Assembly (NCBI GenBank): GCA_021732415.1
Contig: JAKFVC010000107.1
Location: 1-43,564, forward strand
Source: Planctomycetaceae bacterium
GTDB taxonomy: Bacteria > Planctomycetota > Planctomycetia > Planctomycetales > Planctomycetaceae
Reading direction: 5' to 3'
DNA length: 43,564 nucleotides
A program made the position numbers and the translations under genes. Every line of letters begins with the position of its first letter. The first letter of the stretch is position 1. Positions 42,206 through 43,564 of this stretch are shown here, one piece after another. The notes under the pieces were generated by a model. It searched no databases and was not told the DNA's origin. It saw nothing but the letters and a program-made list of their open reading frames with translations.

Positions 42206-42616
42206 TTAAGAATCAACCGGCGCCGGCGGGAAATGCTCCACATGGCATTCACCATTGCGGCCGAAATAGAGGACGCGACGTCCAGTGATTTGGACGAAGT
42301 AGCCAACGCAGCCTGCAGTCATTGTCTTGCGGATGAAATCCGGATAGGTGTGCTCGTTTCGTTGGCTCTGGCGGACGGCCGCTTCGACGGCGGAGGGTGA
42401 AAACTCAGCGGCCGTTTCGTGGGTTGGGTGAGGTATGGTCACCACGAGAGACTCGCCGTTGGGGAAATAATAGGTGGTTTCCTGGCGGCTGTAGTCCGCG
42501 TGGTAGCGTTCTACGCCGATCTCGGCCAGCCTCCCGACGATTTCAGGAAAGGTGAATTTGCCAGTCCATGCGCCTTGTGCGCACTCCTGTATGACTTGTG
42601 TTTGTTCCGTGATCAT
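42206..42616 (-). CDS. DUF1398 family protein
   Basis: The 136-residue product from the ATG at 42616 shows FTFPEIVGRLAEIGVERYHADY and the later GCVGYFVQITGRRVLYFGRNGE of DUF1398, a family sometimes annotated as phage envelope-like. No catalytic activity is established. It lies upstream of the DUF4419 gene on the same strand with a 90-base gap. Confidence 0.8.
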   Translation of the reverse strand: MITEQTQVIQECAQGAWTGKFTFPEIVGRLAEIGVERYHADYSRQETTYYFPNGESLVVTIPHPTHETAAEFSPSAVEAAVRQSQRNEHTYPDFIRKTMTAGCVGYFVQITGRRVLYFGRNGECHVEHFPPAPVDS

Positions 42617-43182
42617 TTTTGTCCGTGCTGTGTGGTGTGGCATGCTGGGCAACCTGGACCAGTCCGCGGGATGGCTCTGTTTCGAGAGCCAGGTCCGTCG
42701 GACCGCGGTGACTGCACGAGGGATGTGCCGTTTTGGTCAGATTGGAGTCTCGAAGTATGATCGAATCGTGCTCAGGGTTGCAAACGATGGTCTGGATTTT
42801 TGTCAGAGAATTCCGAAGGGTTTCGAGCCGATTCGTGATTCGAGCCGACGGGAGGTGAGACACCCTTCTCAGCAGACCGCGCCCGAGGTTGTAGAGCGGA
42901 GTGACACAACAGTTCGAGGGCGCACACGGTGCGTCTGCGGCGAGAGAAATGATGGGAGTAAGTAGTGAGTAGAATAAAGACAGTTCGAAGAAAGCGAAGA
43001 GTTCAAAGAAGACTCGCGACGATGCGGCTGCTTCACGGTCGCGGGAACTGACTCCTGTCGAATGTCGGAAGAATCGCTCCTGTCCGATGATAACATCGCA
43101 ACAGGGACATGTGTCCAAAGAAATCAAAGAAGCCGCACAGGAGCAAGATCAGAGTCAGGTCGATTCAGAAAATCCCTGAAGA
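42617..43182. other. Intergenic region without recognised gene
   Basis: Only unsupported small reading frames are present. It runs from the DUF1398 start to the nested palindrome at 43183. Confidence 0.5.
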
Positions 43183-43373
43183 GGATACACATTCACAGCC
43201 TAGGCGGTGTCTGATGAATTACCAGACGAGGAATTTCACCACGGAGACACGGAGAACACGGAGACAAGACCTGAGATTTCTCCGTGTTCTCCGTGTCTCC
43301 GTGGTGAATCTGATCCCCCGATCTATCGGGTAATTGCTTCATCAGACACGGCCTAGGCTTTGAATGTGTATCC
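43183..43373. repeat. Nested palindrome, family H
   Basis: The outer arms (43183-43217 with 43338-43373) are nearly complementary around CCTAGGC and GTGTCTGATGAA. The inner perfect 30-bp inverted repeat (43235-43264 with 43279-43308) is built of CACGGAGA units. The outer module resembles CTAGGCCGTGTTTGATGAA at about 23916-23934. Confidence 0.85.
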
Positions 43374-43430
43374 CCTTTGGAGAAAAGACGATACCGCGAT
43401 ACTAAATCGCTTGCCTGGTGCATTTGTTCA

Positions 43431-43564
43431 AGTCGAAGAAGTCGAAGAAGTCGAAGAAGTCGAAGAAGTCGAAGAAGTCGAAGAAGTCGAAGAAGTCGAA
43501 GAAGTCGAAGAAGTCGAAGAAGTCGAAGAAGTCGAAGAAGTCGAAGAAGTCGAAGAAGTCGAAG
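43431..43564. repeat. GTCGAAGAA 9-bp tandem repeat, cut by window end
   Basis: About 15 perfect copies of the 9-mer GTCGAAGAA run to the last base of the window. The period is a multiple of three, so every frame stays open (for example Val-Glu-Glu repeats on this strand), and it could be the start or end of a low-complexity coding region beyond the window. Confidence 0.9.

Noticed and set aside
42869-43127. Minus-strand frames upstream of the DUF1398 gene
   Set aside because: Ser/Arg-rich with no start signal or domain; the composition reflects surrounding simple sequence.
43109-43423. Small proteins with TTETRRTRRQ or HGDTENTEK-like sequence
   Set aside because: They are translations of the CACGGAGA hairpin arms.

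Overview
The window looks like chromosomal DNA of a planctomycete (Planctomycetota, probably class Planctomycetia). The main clues are an elongation factor G of the spirochaete/planctomycete/mitochondrial type (AHIDSGKT P-loop), a 1355-residue secretin far longer than proteobacterial GspD, a TAT-exported Gfo/Idh/MocA oxidoreductase, a DUF2157-GDYxxLxY fusion, several secreted proteins with charged tails that I recognise only as planctomycete-like, and very loose gene packing. No tRNA, rRNA or CRISPR array was recognised.

Layout. 1-9.5 kb: purN, a small PGPGW membrane protein, the DUF2157 fusion, sppA, a secreted protein and a SelD-type flavoprotein. 9.7-15.3 kb: a lipoprotein and the giant secretin, separated by a tandem 172/173-bp repeat. 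15.9-20.2 kb: a small conserved protein, a short tyrosine recombinase and an acyl-carrier-like protein (both lying between two copies of a 170-bp repeat), an M48 protease, a TPR-like protein and ruvX. 20.5-26.1 kb: mannose-1-phosphate guanylyltransferase, an HTTM membrane protein and a secreted protein. 27.6-29.8 kb: fusA with its own terminator. 29.8-31 kb: a HicA-like/HTH gene pair with a clear promoter, an operator palindrome and five 22-bp-spaced iterons. 31.1-36.6 kb: the Gfo/Idh oxidoreductase, a HEPN gene broken by an in-frame stop beside a BolA-like partner, a DEDDy exonuclease, an IS630 scrap and three membrane/secreted proteins. 36.6-43.5 kb: an accessory stretch with an IS5 remnant, orphan genes, an AlbA_2 (Schlafen-type) protein, DUF4419 and DUF1398 proteins, ending in a 9-bp microsatellite cut by the window edge.

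The most unusual property is the intergenic space. Almost every gap carries one long inverted repeat, often nested inside another. Two classes are visible. Class I is REPIN-like: each arm is itself a small perfect hairpin, the two arms are inverted copies, and differences between arms and loci are compensatory. Class II hairpins have arms built of about three degenerate 8-10-bp units. Several families recur two to four times in the window and share modules in different combinations. No REP-associated transposase (RAYT) is in the window. The second notable item is the HicA-like/HTH pair, whose promoter palindrome shares the 8-mer GTTGTCAA with the adjacent iteron array. The third is the HEPN/BolA-like pair.
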